A stretch of 37,930 bases of DNA from an uncultured Clostridia bacterium. GTDB lineage: Bacteria > Bacillota > Clostridia > Lachnospirales > CAG-274. The position numbers and the translations under genes are program-made. The notes beneath the pieces were generated by a model. That model made no database searches. It was not told the origin of the DNA and saw only the letters and a list, made by a program, of their open reading frames with translations. Position 1 is the first letter of the stretch; the number at the start of each line of letters is the position of its first letter. This document shows positions 1 through 8,418 of the stretch, piece by piece. The DNA lies in assembly GCA_947628755.1 (NCBI GenBank), contig CANRBC010000023.1, forward strand, positions 1 to 37,930. Direction: 5' to 3'.

Positions 1-97
1 GGTCTTGAATTCTATGCTGTACTTCATTTCCCTTTCTCCTTTCTTCTTTTTTATTTCTATTCTATCAGATTTTTGGGGTCTTTTGCGACTGCACTTT
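1..97 (-). mobile_element. Edge of a second IS3-family copy (partial)
   Basis: Positions 1-31 read on the minus strand as the first codons of an OrfA (MKYSIEFKT), and 32-97 repeat almost exactly the sequence in front of the complete OrfA at 1045-1320, ending with the same terminal sequence (GACTGCACTTT). The window therefore opens inside another copy of the same element, in the same orientation, about 13 bp from the next copy. There are small length differences in the T and G runs between the two copies. Confidence 0.8.
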
Positions 98-154
98 GGA
101 ATTGTCAAGAAAAGTGCAGAGTAAAAAACACCCAAAATTCTGAATAGCAACAAA

Positions 155-985
155 TCAAGCTGCTGAGAGTTTTTCACCCATTGATTTTCTATAAGCAACA
201 GGAGGCATACCATCAGGGTTAAAGCTGTTTACCCTGATGGTATTGTAATATCCGAAGATATAACGAAAAACCTCTGTTTTTACCTATTCTTGTGTCATCT
301 TATATGTTGGTATTCTGTAAAGCTTTTCCTTCTTCAATGTTGCGAAAAAGCTCTCCATTCGTGAATTGTCAAAACAATGACCCGTTCCGCTCAGGCTTTG
401 TATCAATCCACATTTTACAAGCTCTTCTCTAAATGTATAGCTGGTGTATTGACAACCTCTGTCACTATGTAAAATCGTTTTGTTATCTTTTTTACATATA
501 TTTTTTAATTGCTTTATTGTATCGATGCACAGCTCTTTTTTCATGTTATCACGCATTTCAAGAGCCACTATCTCCCCGTTAAAGCAATCAAGCACGGCAG
601 AAATATAAAGTTTACCGTCTGAGCATTGTATTTCTGTTATATCTGTAAGCAGCTTTGCATAAGGTCTGTCTGCTGAGAAATCCCTCTTTATAATGTTTTC
701 TCTTTCCTGTGTTTCGGTATCTGCTTTTGTTATACCATGGGGCTTTCTTATCCTGTGAAGCAAACCACATTTCTTCATTGCTCTGTATATAGTTCTTTCA
801 CTTGTTTTTATACCCTTATGCTCAAGAGCTGTTTTCATCCTTTTAACACCATAATTATTGTTGTCCGGATGAGCATTGAGTATCTCATTTATTTCGACCG
901 CAAGAAGCTGCCATGCCTTTGGTTTGTCTTTGTTTTTCAGCCATCTGTAATATCCCGATTCGCTTACTTTCAATACTTTGCACAT
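155..985 (-). pseudogene. IS3-family transposase OrfB, interrupted by an in-frame TAG
   Basis: This is the rve-family integrase core. The DDE residues are visible in LLTDITEIQ, HSDRGCQYTS and DNSRMESFFATLKKE. The frame is open upstream of the first ATG to about 1069, so the true product is the frameshifted OrfAB. A TAG at 284-286 stops translation after KMTQE. The frame then continues for 42 codons with typical IS3 C-terminal sequence (FGYYNTIRVN, NPDGMPPVAYRKS) to TGA at 155-157. The simplest reading is one nonsense substitution that removes the C-terminal end, so this copy is probably inactive. The removed part also contains a perfect 13-bp inverted repeat (207-219 with 231-243). Confidence 0.85.
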
Positions 986-1044
986 AGCATTTACAGAGTA
1001 TTTAATCTTATTGTCCTTGATAAACAGATATAATTCACTTGGCT

Positions 1045-1320
1045 TTACTTCTTCCGGTCTTTTGCGAAAAAACCTAGTGCATCTTTCAATATGTCATTTG
1101 CTCTTTTCAATTCCGCATTTTCTTTTTCAAGCTCAATGTTGCGCCTTCGCAGTTCATCATCACTCAGCTCTGATTTTTTTACATTGCTCCCTCTGCTTCT
1201 GTCCTTTCTCCAGTCCGCTAATGTGTAGTATGGTATTCCTAATTGTGCCGCCGCCTTCTTTATCCCTATTTCATCTGATAGTTTTAAAGCTTCGGTCTTG
1301 AATTCTATGCTGTACTTCAT
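1045..1320 (-). CDS. IS3-family transposase OrfA
   Basis: This 91-residue protein has an N-terminal helix-turn-helix (about residues 1-45, including AAAQLGIPYYTLADWRKD) that binds the IS ends in this family. A leucine-zipper-like helix follows (about 55-85, ELRRRNIELEKENAELKRANDILK) and is used for multimerisation with OrfB. The length is typical for IS3 OrfA. The last codons overlap the T TTT TTC heptamer where ribosomes would shift -1 into the orfB frame. A GGAGAAAGGGAAATG context supports the start. The orfA itself looks intact. Confidence 0.9.
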   Translation of the reverse strand: MKYSIEFKTEALKLSDEIGIKKAAAQLGIPYYTLADWRKDRSRGSNVKKSELSDDELRRRNIELEKENAELKRANDILKDALGFFAKDRKK

Positions 1321-1382
1321 TTCCCTTTCTCCTTTCTTCTTTTTATTTCTATTCTATCAGATTTTTGGGTCTTTTGCGACTG

Positions 1383-1420
1383 CACTTTTAGTATATCACT
1401 CCACTTTTAGTATATCACTC
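1383..1420. repeat. Tandem 19-bp direct repeat at the IS right end
   Basis: CACTTTTAGTATATCACTC occurs twice head to tail (1383-1401 and 1402-1420). The first copy starts inside the terminal sequence of the IS, so the junction could be a remnant of an earlier insertion or a slippage duplication of target DNA. Confidence 0.75.
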
Positions 1421-1423
1421 CAG

Positions 1424-1492
1424 TCCCCCTCCCCTAGCCTGCAATAAAACACGTTGCGTTTTATCGCAGGCTAGGGGAGGCTAGGGTATTGG
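1424..1492. repeat. Palindromic repeat related to the MITE-like elements
   Basis: CTCCCCTAGCCTGC pairs with GCAGGCTAGGGGAG further on, and an inner ATAAAAC/GTTTTAT pair extends the stem, giving one long hairpin. The sequence following it (GGGGAGGCTAGGGTATTGGCGACAG) closely resembles GGGGAGGCTGGGGTATTGGCGGCGG inside the MITE-like element at 11159-11418. It is probably a degenerate or partial member of that family. Confidence 0.6.
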
Positions 1493-1522
1493 CGACAGCT
1501 TCTCCGACTGTAAAAAACATTA

Positions 1523-1581
1523 AAGCCGAGGTATTGTACCTTTCCCAAAATAACGGTGGGTTAGTACAATATCCTCGGCTT
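1523..1581 (-). terminator. Terminator of the L,D-transpeptidase gene
   Basis: A 17-bp near-perfect inverted repeat (1523-1539 with 1564-1581, AAGCCGAGG...CCTCGGCTT) lies just after the stop codon of the gene at 1597. On the minus strand it is followed by TTTAATGTTTTTT, consistent with intrinsic termination of the long minus-strand gene cluster. Confidence 0.75.
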
Positions 1582-1596
1582 ATTTTATTACAATTT

Positions 1597-2403
1597 TTAT
1601 TCTATGGTAACAGTACCGTTTATTTCGCCGTAATTTCCAAGTACGTCTGTGGCAAAGTATTTTACATCATATTTGCCCTTTTTATCCGGCGAAATATCGT
1701 AGGCAAGGTCGAAGTGTATTATATTATTGGCGGTATCAAAGGCAACTATGCCCGAACGCACTACCTCGGCGAGCTTTTCAGATGTAAGCCCCTCTGCCTT
1801 CACCCTTTTGTTCAGAGCAATATAATGGAACTTGACGCCCTCGTTTTTCCAAGGGTTGTCGGGGTCGGGGTCAGTAGGGTCCCAGTTGGGATATGTAGCG
1901 TTTGCGCCCAGCTTTATTGCCTGCGGTTTTTCAAGAGGGTCTCCGCCCTCGTTTATAATATCCACCTGAGTGCCTATGGGACAATTATCGTATATCCACT
2001 TTGCGTCTGCTGCCGTAAGCCTTACGCAGCCCATTGAAGCGGCTGCGCCAAGCTGATTATAGCCCGATGTTTCCAACGTATCGGGGCTTGTCCTATTATA
2101 GTAAACGGAGTGAAAAAGTATATGTCCGTTTATCCTTGTGGCATACTGACCGTATACGTTGCCGAAAAGCTCTCTCCACGTGTATTTCGCCTGTGTTCTG
2201 AAGCTGCCTGCAGGAGTGGAGTTGTTTTTGCCTACGGAGCATATCATAGCCTTGAATGGCTTGTATTCGCCGTTTTCATCTGCCTTGAACACGGTAACGC
2301 AATTTGTGGATTTATTTACCGTAAGCCTGTAACTGTTATTATCTGCGTTTACATAAGTAACGCTTAAAATACATATTGCAAGTATCAGCAATATTTTTTT
2401 CAT
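1597..2403 (-). CDS. Secreted L,D-transpeptidase (YkuD family)
   Basis: This enzyme makes or edits 3-3 cross-links in peptidoglycan outside the membrane. A signal peptide is clear at the N terminus (MKKILLILAICILSVTYVNA). The YkuD catalytic signature is present: a conserved His in GHILFHSVYY and the cysteine motif SMGCVRL. The catalytic domain covers about residues 25-150. A proline/aspartate-rich linker (DPTDPDPDNPW) then leads to a C-terminal domain of about 80 residues that resembles a bacterial Ig-like/β-sandwich repeat (inference). An ATG at 2412 overlaps the thiN stop, but its AAGGA motif is directly adjacent. The ATG at 2403 has about 9 nt spacing and begins the signal peptide, so 2403 is preferred. 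It is the last gene of the cluster, before the terminator. Confidence 0.88.
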   Translation of the reverse strand: MKKILLILAICILSVTYVNADNNSYRLTVNKSTNCVTVFKADENGEYKPFKAMICSVGKNNSTPAGSFRTQAKYTWRELFGNVYGQYATRINGHILFHSVYYNRTSPDTLETSGYNQLGAAASMGCVRLTAADAKWIYDNCPIGTQVDIINEGGDPLEKPQAIKLGANATYPNWDPTDPDPDNPWKNEGVKFHYIALNKRVKAEGLTSEKLAEVVRSGIVAFDTANNIIHFDLAYDISPDKKGKYDVKYFATDVLGNYGEINGTVTIE

Positions 2404-2408
2404 AGGTA

Positions 2409-3041
2409 TCATTCCTTTGACATTATTACTATAAGTATACCGCTCTTAACGGATATAAACGCCTCTTCCTTTGTCATAACGTTGCTTACGCCTAAAGAAG
2501 CGCCTACGGTAAGAGTTCTGTTGTAGAGAGGGTATTCCATATTTCTTGTTTCAATGCCCGTTACCTCAGTGGTAAGGGGGATAAGGGATACCGTCTGCCC
2601 CTTTTCGCCTATTATCTCTATGGAGTCATCCACAAGCGTTATGATATTGTGCTCGTCAAGAAGATATGTTCTAACGCCCTTTCTGATAGGCTTTATAAGT
2701 ATATGCACATTGGCAAGGCTATGGTCGAAGCGTGTGCCTAAACCGCCCACTATATATATTTCATCAGAGCTTTTTTCAAGAGCCGTTTCAAGAGCTATTT
2801 CCATATCGGTCATATCCTTTTTCCTGGGATAGTTTATCTTGAGTACGCCCATTTCCTCATAGAAGTCTACATCGCCCTTGTTGGCTGAGTCAAAATCGCC
2901 TACCATTACGTTGGGAGTTATCATCATGGCACGGCAATGGCGCAGACCTCCGTCGCAGGCTATTATATACGCCTCGTCAAAATACTCTCTTACTATATCG
3001 TAATTGTTAATATCCCCGTTTCCTATTATTATCGTTCTCAT
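2409..3041 (-). CDS. thiN: Thiamine pyrophosphokinase
   Basis: Transfers pyrophosphate from ATP to thiamine, giving thiamine diphosphate in the cytoplasm. The 210-residue length fits. Family motifs seen are ACDGGLRHC (about 29-37), VGDFDSA (about 47-53), the YPRKKDMTDMEIALE segment (about 70-84) and GGLGTRFDHSLANV (about 99-112). These are the catalytic Asp-rich N-terminal domain. The C-terminal β-rich thiamine-binding domain follows (LVDDSIEI to KSGILIVIM). It starts with ATGA overlapping the rpe stop, so the genes are translationally coupled. Its place after rsgA-rpe is the standard Firmicutes arrangement. Confidence 0.95.
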   Translation of the reverse strand: MRTIIIGNGDINNYDIVREYFDEAYIIACDGGLRHCRAMMITPNVMVGDFDSANKGDVDFYEEMGVLKINYPRKKDMTDMEIALETALEKSSDEIYIVGGLGTRFDHSLANVHILIKPIRKGVRTYLLDEHNIITLVDDSIEIIGEKGQTVSLIPLTTEVTGIETRNMEYPLYNRTLTVGASLGVSNVMTKEEAFISVKSGILIVIMSKE

Positions 3042-3712
3042 TTTGCCGCCTCGTATCTGTTTAAAATATCGTTGAACCTTAATATTTCCCCCTTGGGGTC
3101 TTCTGCTCCGAATATTGCAGAGCCTGCCACTATCACATTTACTCCTGCGTCAAGAGGCTTTACGGCATTTGCCGTACTTATGCCGCCGTCCATTTCTATA
3201 TCATAGTCAAGACCATGCTTTTCTCTGTATTCGGCAAGACCCTCGGCATTTTTAAGAGTTTTTTCTATAAAGCTCTGACCGCCGAAGCCCGGCTCTACGC
3301 TCATTACAAGGAACATATCCACATACTCGGCAAGGCTCAGCACCTCCTTATAGGAGGTATTTGGCTTTATTGTAAGGGCGGGAGATTTACCAATTTCCCT
3401 TATTTTTTTCAGAATAGCCTTTTTGTCCCCCTCCGCCTCGTAGTGTATGTTTATAATATCAGAGCCTGCCTCGGCAAACGCCTGTATATACCTTTCCGGC
3501 TGGCTTATCATAAGGTGTACGTCAAGAACAAGGTCTGTACACCTTCTTATGCTCTTTACAACAGGCACGCCTATTGAAATGTTGGGTACAAAGTGTCCGT
3601 CCATAACGTCTATATGCAGATATGGCACATTGTTGTCCTCGCATAGTCTTATATCCCTTTCAAGCCTTGTAAAATCGGCTGAAAGCAATGATGGTGACAA
3701 TATATATTTCAT
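3038..3712 (-). CDS. rpe: Ribulose-phosphate 3-epimerase
   Basis: Interconverts ribulose 5-phosphate and xylulose 5-phosphate in the pentose phosphate pathway. The 224-residue TIM barrel is full length. Diagnostic motifs are SPSLLSADF at the N terminus, HIDVMDGHFVPNISIG (metal-binding His/Asp), LDVHLMI, MSVEPGFGGQ, EMDGGI and VAGSAIFGA for phosphate binding. It starts with an ATGA overlap with the end of rsgA and ends with an ATGA overlap with thiN, so all three genes are coupled in one transcript. Confidence 0.97.
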   Translation of the reverse strand: MKYILSPSLLSADFTRLERDIRLCEDNNVPYLHIDVMDGHFVPNISIGVPVVKSIRRCTDLVLDVHLMISQPERYIQAFAEAGSDIINIHYEAEGDKKAILKKIREIGKSPALTIKPNTSYKEVLSLAEYVDMFLVMSVEPGFGGQSFIEKTLKNAEGLAEYREKHGLDYDIEMDGGISTANAVKPLDAGVNVIVAGSAIFGAEDPKGEILRFNDILNRYEAAK

Positions 3713-4578
3713 CTTAAGCTCCTTAATTCATTGTAGAGATACACAAAGGCGTCATATCTCTCTTGGGGTATGGTTTTTCCTACGTTTTCCTTAATAACAC
3801 AGTCCGGCTCATGTATGTGGGCGCAGTCCGCAAAGCGGCATTTGTCTATATAGTCCTTGAACTCTCTGAAATAATACTGAAGCTCCTCGGGCTTTATAAA
3901 TTCCAGAGTAAGCGAAGTAAAGCCGGGAGAATCCACAACATAGGTGTTGTCCTCGGTTTCTATAAGCTCCACCTGTCTTGTGGTATGTCTGCCTCTTTCT
4001 ATTTTGCGGCTTATTTCCCCTGTCTGTCTGTTGCTTTCGGGTATTATGCGGTTTATAATACTGGACTTGCCTACGCCCGAAGGTCCTGCAAACACGGAGA
4101 CCTTGCCCCGAAGCATAGCCTTAAGCTCGTCTATGCCCTTGTTTTCCTCTGCTGATGTAAACACAAGAGAATAACAGCCGCCGTATATTCCTTCAAGCTC
4201 CTCGTAAAGTCCTTCCCTTGCCAGCTCGCGCTTGTTTATACATATTATGACCTCCGGAATATTTCTCTCCTCCGCCAATACGAGAAAGCGGTCTAAAAGG
4301 TCTCTGTTCATATCGGGACTTGCCGCCGCAAAGGTCATGACTGCGCAGTCTATGTTGGCTACTCTGGGTCTTATGAGAATATTTTTTCTCTTTTCTATAA
4401 TGTCCAGAGAGCCTTTTTTATTTTCGCCGTCCAGTATAGTAAAGCCTACATAGTCTCCCGTTGTGGGTGTTATGCCTGCCTTTCTGAATTTTCCTCTTGC
4501 GCTGCATTCGTATACTGAGCCGTCGGAGGCTATATGATATATGCCTCCGACGCCCTTTATTATTCTGCCTTTATTCAT
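3709..4578 (-). CDS. rsgA: Ribosome small-subunit biogenesis GTPase RsgA
   Basis: A circularly permuted GTPase that checks late maturation of the 30S subunit. Visible are the N-terminal OB-fold (residues 1-65, GKGRIIKGVGGIY-like strand pattern), the permuted G motifs INKRE (G4), FTSAE (G5), GPSGVGKSSIIN (Walker A/G1), the TTRQ switch (G2) and DSPGF (G3). The C-terminal zinc motif with CRFADCAHIHEPDC follows. The 289-residue length is normal. It lies 2 nt after prkC, the usual Bacillus/Clostridium order. Confidence 0.96.
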   Translation of the reverse strand: MNKGRIIKGVGGIYHIASDGSVYECSARGKFRKAGITPTTGDYVGFTILDGENKKGSLDIIEKRKNILIRPRVANIDCAVMTFAAASPDMNRDLLDRFLVLAEERNIPEVIICINKRELAREGLYEELEGIYGGCYSLVFTSAEENKGIDELKAMLRGKVSVFAGPSGVGKSSIINRIIPESNRQTGEISRKIERGRHTTRQVELIETEDNTYVVDSPGFTSLTLEFIKPEELQYYFREFKDYIDKCRFADCAHIHEPDCVIKENVGKTIPQERYDAFVYLYNELRSLR

Positions 4579-4580
4579 AA

Positions 4581-6638
4581 TTACCTTGTTTCACTGTGTA
4601 TTACCTCGCCGTTTACATATACCTTATATTCGGTAGTGCCTGAGGTGCTGTCCGATACGGTAAAGGGGAAGTCCTCCTTGCTGAAATTTCCCTCTTTTAT
4701 CACTCTTTCAACTCCGTCCGTAGTCGCGGTTATTTTAAGAGAATTGCTGTCCGTAAGGGAATCCTGGCTTGGATTTACGGGAATACTTACCCTCTTTGGC
4801 TCTGCCTGCTCCACAGGCTCTTCAACTATGGCGTCGGGCTCCTCCTGCTGAGACTGTTCTGATTCGGACTGAGGCTGTACCTCCACGACAGGCGGCATTA
4901 CCACCTGAGCGGGAGCAGTTTCCTCCACGGTGTTTGCCTCTTGGTTCACACCCTTGCTCACCGTCAGTATTACATTACTGCCTATTGAAATCATAGTACC
5001 CGGGTCTATGCCCTGGTCTATAATGCTGCCCTGGGGAACGGTATCGCTGTAGCCTTCTATAAATCTGCCTGATATGCCTGCCTCGTCAAGGAGCTTTTGC
5101 GCCTCCTCCTTGGTCTTGCTGCGGCAGTCGGGCATAGGTATTTCCTCGTCAATACTGCCCTGACTTATTTTTATGGAAATTTCCGTATCTGCGCTTACCA
5201 TTGAGCCTGCGTCGGGAGACTGTGATATAACAGTACCCACAGGCTTGTCGCTGTGTACGTACTCTACATTGTCGCTGAGCTTAAGACCCTGCTTTTCAAG
5301 AACCTCCTCCGCCTTTGATTTGCTGAGATTTTCAAGAGAGGGTACTTGTATATCGCCTGCGCCCTGACTTACATAGAGTATAACAACATCTCCTGCGTTT
5401 ATTCTTTCGCCCTTTTCGGGAGACTGTCTTGCCACATCTCCGGAGTCCACAGCCTCCTCGTATATTTCCTTCCTTTCAATGGTTATGCCCTTTCTCTCCG
5501 CCTTTATACAAGCCTTGTCGTAGCTCATGCCTACAAAGTCGGGAACTTTAATGGTATCGCCGTAAAGGGTCTTGTTGATATATTTTGTTCCGAAGGTAAG
5601 GGCAAATATAAGAAGCGCTCCCGTAAGTATAGCCGCTATTATAACCTTTATCTCCTTGGAGCGGTATTCTCTGTCCTCCTCCTCGTCGTAATCGTAGTCA
5701 TCATCGTAGCTGTCTTCCTCAAGCTCGCCCGGGTCGAACTTCCTTGTGCCGCTTGTTTCTGAGGAAACCGGCTCTATGTCGTCTTCTATTTCCTCCCAGC
5801 TCAGCTTTGACACACCTATTGCCTGCTTAAGGTCGTTCATCATTTCCCTTGCGCTCTGGTATCTGTTTCTAGGCTCTTTTGAGCAAGCCTTTTTTATTAT
5901 ATCGACTATCTCCTCGGATACGTCGGGATTTATGTCTCTGGGGTCGGGTATAGGATTCTTGATATGCTGCATTGCAAGGTCAAGAGGTTCATCTCCGTCA
6001 AAAGGCAGACGTCCCGTTACCATTTCATAAAGCACTATGCCAAGAGAATATATATCGCTTCTGTTGTCCACATCATCTCCCTTTGCCTGCTCCGGTGAGA
6101 AATAATGTATAGAGCCCATGTATTCGTCCGCAGCGGAATCCAGCTTGGCTGCCTTGGCAATGCCAAAGTCCGTAACCATAGCCTTTCCCTCGTCGCCTAC
6201 CTTGGCGATAAGCACGTTTTCGGGCTTTATGTCCCTGTGGACTATGCCGTTGAGATGAGCGTGATCCAGAGCCGAAGCTATCTGTATTGCTATCTCCGCC
6301 GCGTCCTCGTCAGAGAAGGGCGCTTTGTTGTATATAAGCTCCTTAAGTGTAAAGCCGTCTATGTACTCCATTACTATATAGTATATATCTCCGTCGTTGC
6401 CAACGTCGTATACGCTTACTATATTGGCGTCGGAAAGCTGTGCTGCGGCTATTGCCTCTGTGCTGAAGCGGTTTATAAATTCCTCGTCCTCTATAAACTC
6501 CTGCTTAAGCACCTTAAATGTAATATCCCTGTCCAGCTTAAGGTCATTTGCCTTATAGACTATTGCCATTCCGCCTACGCCTATTTTTTCTATTATCTTG
6601 TATCTGTCGTTTATAATGCGGTTTTTCTCCAATATCAT
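4581..6638 (-). CDS. prkC: PASTA-domain Ser/Thr protein kinase
   Basis: A membrane kinase that senses muropeptides or wall precursors through its outer PASTA repeats and phosphorylates cell-wall, translation and germination targets. The kinase domain (about residues 8-270) has the glycine loop IGVGGMAIVYKA, catalytic loop HRDIKPENVLI and DFGIAKA. It is followed by an acidic linker (DDDYDYDEEEDRE), one transmembrane helix (about 335-355, VIIAAILTGALLIFALTFG), three PASTA repeats (IKVPDFVGMS, IQVPSLENLS, IPMPDCRSKT, each ending in VSQG/ISQG/VSKG) and a Pro/Glu/Gln-rich tail with a small C-terminal β domain. Two ATGs are possible. The one at 6638 has 7 nt spacing from GGAGG and an ATGA overlap with prpC; the one at 6644 is only 1 nt away from the GGAGG, so 6638 is chosen. 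Confidence 0.95.
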   Translation of the reverse strand: MILEKNRIINDRYKIIEKIGVGGMAIVYKANDLKLDRDITFKVLKQEFIEDEEFINRFSTEAIAAAQLSDANIVSVYDVGNDGDIYYIVMEYIDGFTLKELIYNKAPFSDEDAAEIAIQIASALDHAHLNGIVHRDIKPENVLIAKVGDEGKAMVTDFGIAKAAKLDSAADEYMGSIHYFSPEQAKGDDVDNRSDIYSLGIVLYEMVTGRLPFDGDEPLDLAMQHIKNPIPDPRDINPDVSEEIVDIIKKACSKEPRNRYQSAREMMNDLKQAIGVSKLSWEEIEDDIEPVSSETSGTRKFDPGELEEDSYDDDYDYDEEEDREYRSKEIKVIIAAILTGALLIFALTFGTKYINKTLYGDTIKVPDFVGMSYDKACIKAERKGITIERKEIYEEAVDSGDVARQSPEKGERINAGDVVILYVSQGAGDIQVPSLENLSKSKAEEVLEKQGLKLSDNVEYVHSDKPVGTVISQSPDAGSMVSADTEISIKISQGSIDEEIPMPDCRSKTKEEAQKLLDEAGISGRFIEGYSDTVPQGSIIDQGIDPGTMISIGSNVILTVSKGVNQEANTVEETAPAQVVMPPVVEVQPQSESEQSQQEEPDAIVEEPVEQAEPKRVSIPVNPSQDSLTDSNSLKITATTDGVERVIKEGNFSKEDFPFTVSDSTSGTTEYKVYVNGEVIHSETR

Positions 6639-7372
6639 TGCCATTCCTCCATATCTATGAGAACAGCGGATATATTATCTGGTCCGCCCTTTTCGTTTGC
6701 GCAGTCTATAAGCCTATGTACCCTTTCCTCAAGAGTTTTGCCTGATTCAAGGCATATTTCAAGTATCTCGTCTTTGCCGAGCATATTGCTCAGACCGTCG
6801 CTGCATACTAAAAATATGTCCTTTTCCTTAACGTTTACGATAAGTCCGTCTACTCTTACGGAGCTGTCCGTACCTACCGCCCTTGTAATGCAGCTTCTCT
6901 GAGGATGCACAAGAGCCTCCTCCTCTGTCATTTTGCCTGCTCTTACCATTTCGGCTACGTAGGAATGGTCGTTTGTCACCTGTGTTATTTTGCCGCCTGA
7001 TATTCTGTAAAGCCTTGAATCTCCCACATGAGCGGCATACAGCACAGAGCCCTTTACGGTACAGGCAACCATAGTCGTACCCATATTGGAGTATTCCTCA
7101 TGCTCTCTGCTCATTGTGAACACGGCATTGTTGGCAGAGGATACTCCCCCTATCATTATGTCAAGAGCCTCCTCGTCCTCGCCCTTTTTCACGCTTGAAA
7201 CAAAGCTCTCGATAGCTGTGGCGCTTGCTACCTGACCTGCCTTATGTCCGCCCATACCGTCTGCTACGATATAGAGGTTGTCAAGTCTGCCCACAGCCTC
7301 GTTTGACACAAATATGGAATCCTCATTTTTAAGACGAACCTTACCTACATGGCTTGCTCCGAATCCATACAT
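6635..7372 (-). CDS. prpC: PP2C-family Ser/Thr phosphatase
   Basis: Reverses phosphorylation by the adjacent PrkC. PPM/PP2C metal-binding motifs are present: NEDSIF near the N terminus, VADGMGGHKAGQVAS, HVGDSRLY, ACSD-type LVCSDGLSNML and GGPDNISAVLI with the last metal-binding Asp. The size is that of a minimal PP2C phosphatase. A GTG at 7381 would overlap rlmN, but the ATG at 7372 (MYGFGASHVG) has AGAGGTG about 6 nt upstream and better matches the family start. The stop overlaps the prkC start (ATGA), coupling phosphatase and kinase. Confidence 0.95.
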   Translation of the reverse strand: MYGFGASHVGKVRLKNEDSIFVSNEAVGRLDNLYIVADGMGGHKAGQVASATAIESFVSSVKKGEDEEALDIMIGGVSSANNAVFTMSREHEEYSNMGTTMVACTVKGSVLYAAHVGDSRLYRISGGKITQVTNDHSYVAEMVRAGKMTEEEALVHPQRSCITRAVGTDSSVRVDGLIVNVKEKDIFLVCSDGLSNMLGKDEILEICLESGKTLEERVHRLIDCANEKGGPDNISAVLIDMEEWQ

Positions 7373-7373
7373 C

Positions 7374-8417
7374 TTAAACACCTCTGTTTTCCTTATATCT
7401 CTTTCTCAGCTGACCGCAGGCGGCATTTATGTCGCTGCCAAGTCTGCGGCGTACTGTTGTTTCTATTCCTCTGCCCTTGAGTATGTCCGCAAATGCCTTT
7501 ATACTTTTCTCGCTGCTTCTTGTATAGCCAGCTTCGCTTACATCGTTTACGGGTATTAGATTCACATGGCACATTATGCCTCTCAGACGAGAAGCAAGCT
7601 GCTCTGCGTTTTCTGCGCTGTCGTTTACGCCCTTTATAAGAGCGTATTCAAATGTAACGCGCCTTTTTGTGGTATCGGCATAATGCTTAGCCGCCTTAAG
7701 CACGGTATCATAGTCGTATTTTTTGGCTATGGGCATTGTCCTTCGGCGTATATCATCATTAGGCGCGTGAAGTGAAATTGCCAGAGTTATCTGCAGCTGT
7801 CTTTCTGCCAAATCGTATATTCTGTCCGCTATGCCGCAGGTGGAAAGGGTGATATGCCTGTGGCTCAGATTATTGCCGTTTTTATCATGTATTATCTCCA
7901 GAAAATCCAGCACGTTTTCAAAGTTGTCGAGCGGCTCTCCGCTGCCCATTATAACCACATTTGATACTCTTTGCCCTCTATCCCTCTGTATTTCATATAT
8001 CTGCTGCGCCATTTCTCCCGCCGTCAGATTTCTTTCGAGACCGTCTATTGTAGAGGCGCAGAAGCTGCAGCCCATACGGCAGCCTGCCTGTGAGCTTATG
8101 CACACCGCATTGCCGTAGGAATACCTCATAAGCACGCTTTCTATAACTATGTCGTTGCCTATATCAAAAAGATACTTAACTGTATTATCCTCCATTGAGG
8201 AGAATTTTTCAACTATTTTTATATTATTTAATGTAAATTTAATTTTTAGCTGTTCTCTCAAGGGCTTTGAAATGTTGGTCATTTCGTCAATATCCCTTAT
8301 ATATTTTTGGTGAAGCCAGCCGAATATCTGCTTTGCTCTGAATGATTTTTCACCCATGGCTTCAAGCTCCGCAGTCAGCCTTTCCAATGTGAGAGAACGC
8401 AGCTCCGGTTTGTCCAT
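7374..8417 (-). CDS. rlmN: 23S rRNA (adenine2503-C2)/tRNA A37 methyltransferase
   Basis: A radical SAM enzyme methylating C2 of A2503 in 23S rRNA and of A37 in some tRNAs. The CX3CX2C cluster motif is seen as CRMGCSFC (about residue 112-119), preceded by SSQAG. MGSGEPLDN binds SAM, and the active-site cysteine of the family is expected near the C terminus, where AACGQLRKRY fits. The 347-residue length is normal. It follows rsmB by 1 nt and precedes prpC by about 1 nt. Confidence 0.97.
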   Translation of the reverse strand: MDKPELRSLTLERLTAELEAMGEKSFRAKQIFGWLHQKYIRDIDEMTNISKPLREQLKIKFTLNNIKIVEKFSSMEDNTVKYLFDIGNDIVIESVLMRYSYGNAVCISSQAGCRMGCSFCASTIDGLERNLTAGEMAQQIYEIQRDRGQRVSNVVIMGSGEPLDNFENVLDFLEIIHDKNGNNLSHRHITLSTCGIADRIYDLAERQLQITLAISLHAPNDDIRRRTMPIAKKYDYDTVLKAAKHYADTTKRRVTFEYALIKGVNDSAENAEQLASRLRGIMCHVNLIPVNDVSEAGYTRSSEKSIKAFADILKGRGIETTVRRRLGSDINAACGQLRKRYKENRGV

Positions 8418-8418
8418 A

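Larger units (their letters stand above)
111..1388 (-). mobile_element. IS3-family (IS150-like) insertion sequence, about 1.28 kb
   Basis: The element is bounded by imperfect inverted repeats: AAAGTGCAG at 111-119, followed by an A-rich tract with ACCCAAAATTCTG, and the matching GTCTTTTGCGACTGCACTTT at 1369-1388. It holds orfA (1045-1320) and a broken orfB (155-985), both on the minus strand, with a T TTT TTC slippery heptamer (fwd 1066-1072) that would put OrfB in the -1 frame. That is the usual IS3 way of making the OrfAB transposase. No clear target-site duplication was identified, partly because a second copy lies directly to the left. Confidence 0.85.

Noticed and set aside
6105..6902. 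Long plus-strand ORF opposite prkC/prpC
   Set aside because: It is an antisense shadow of two well-identified genes.
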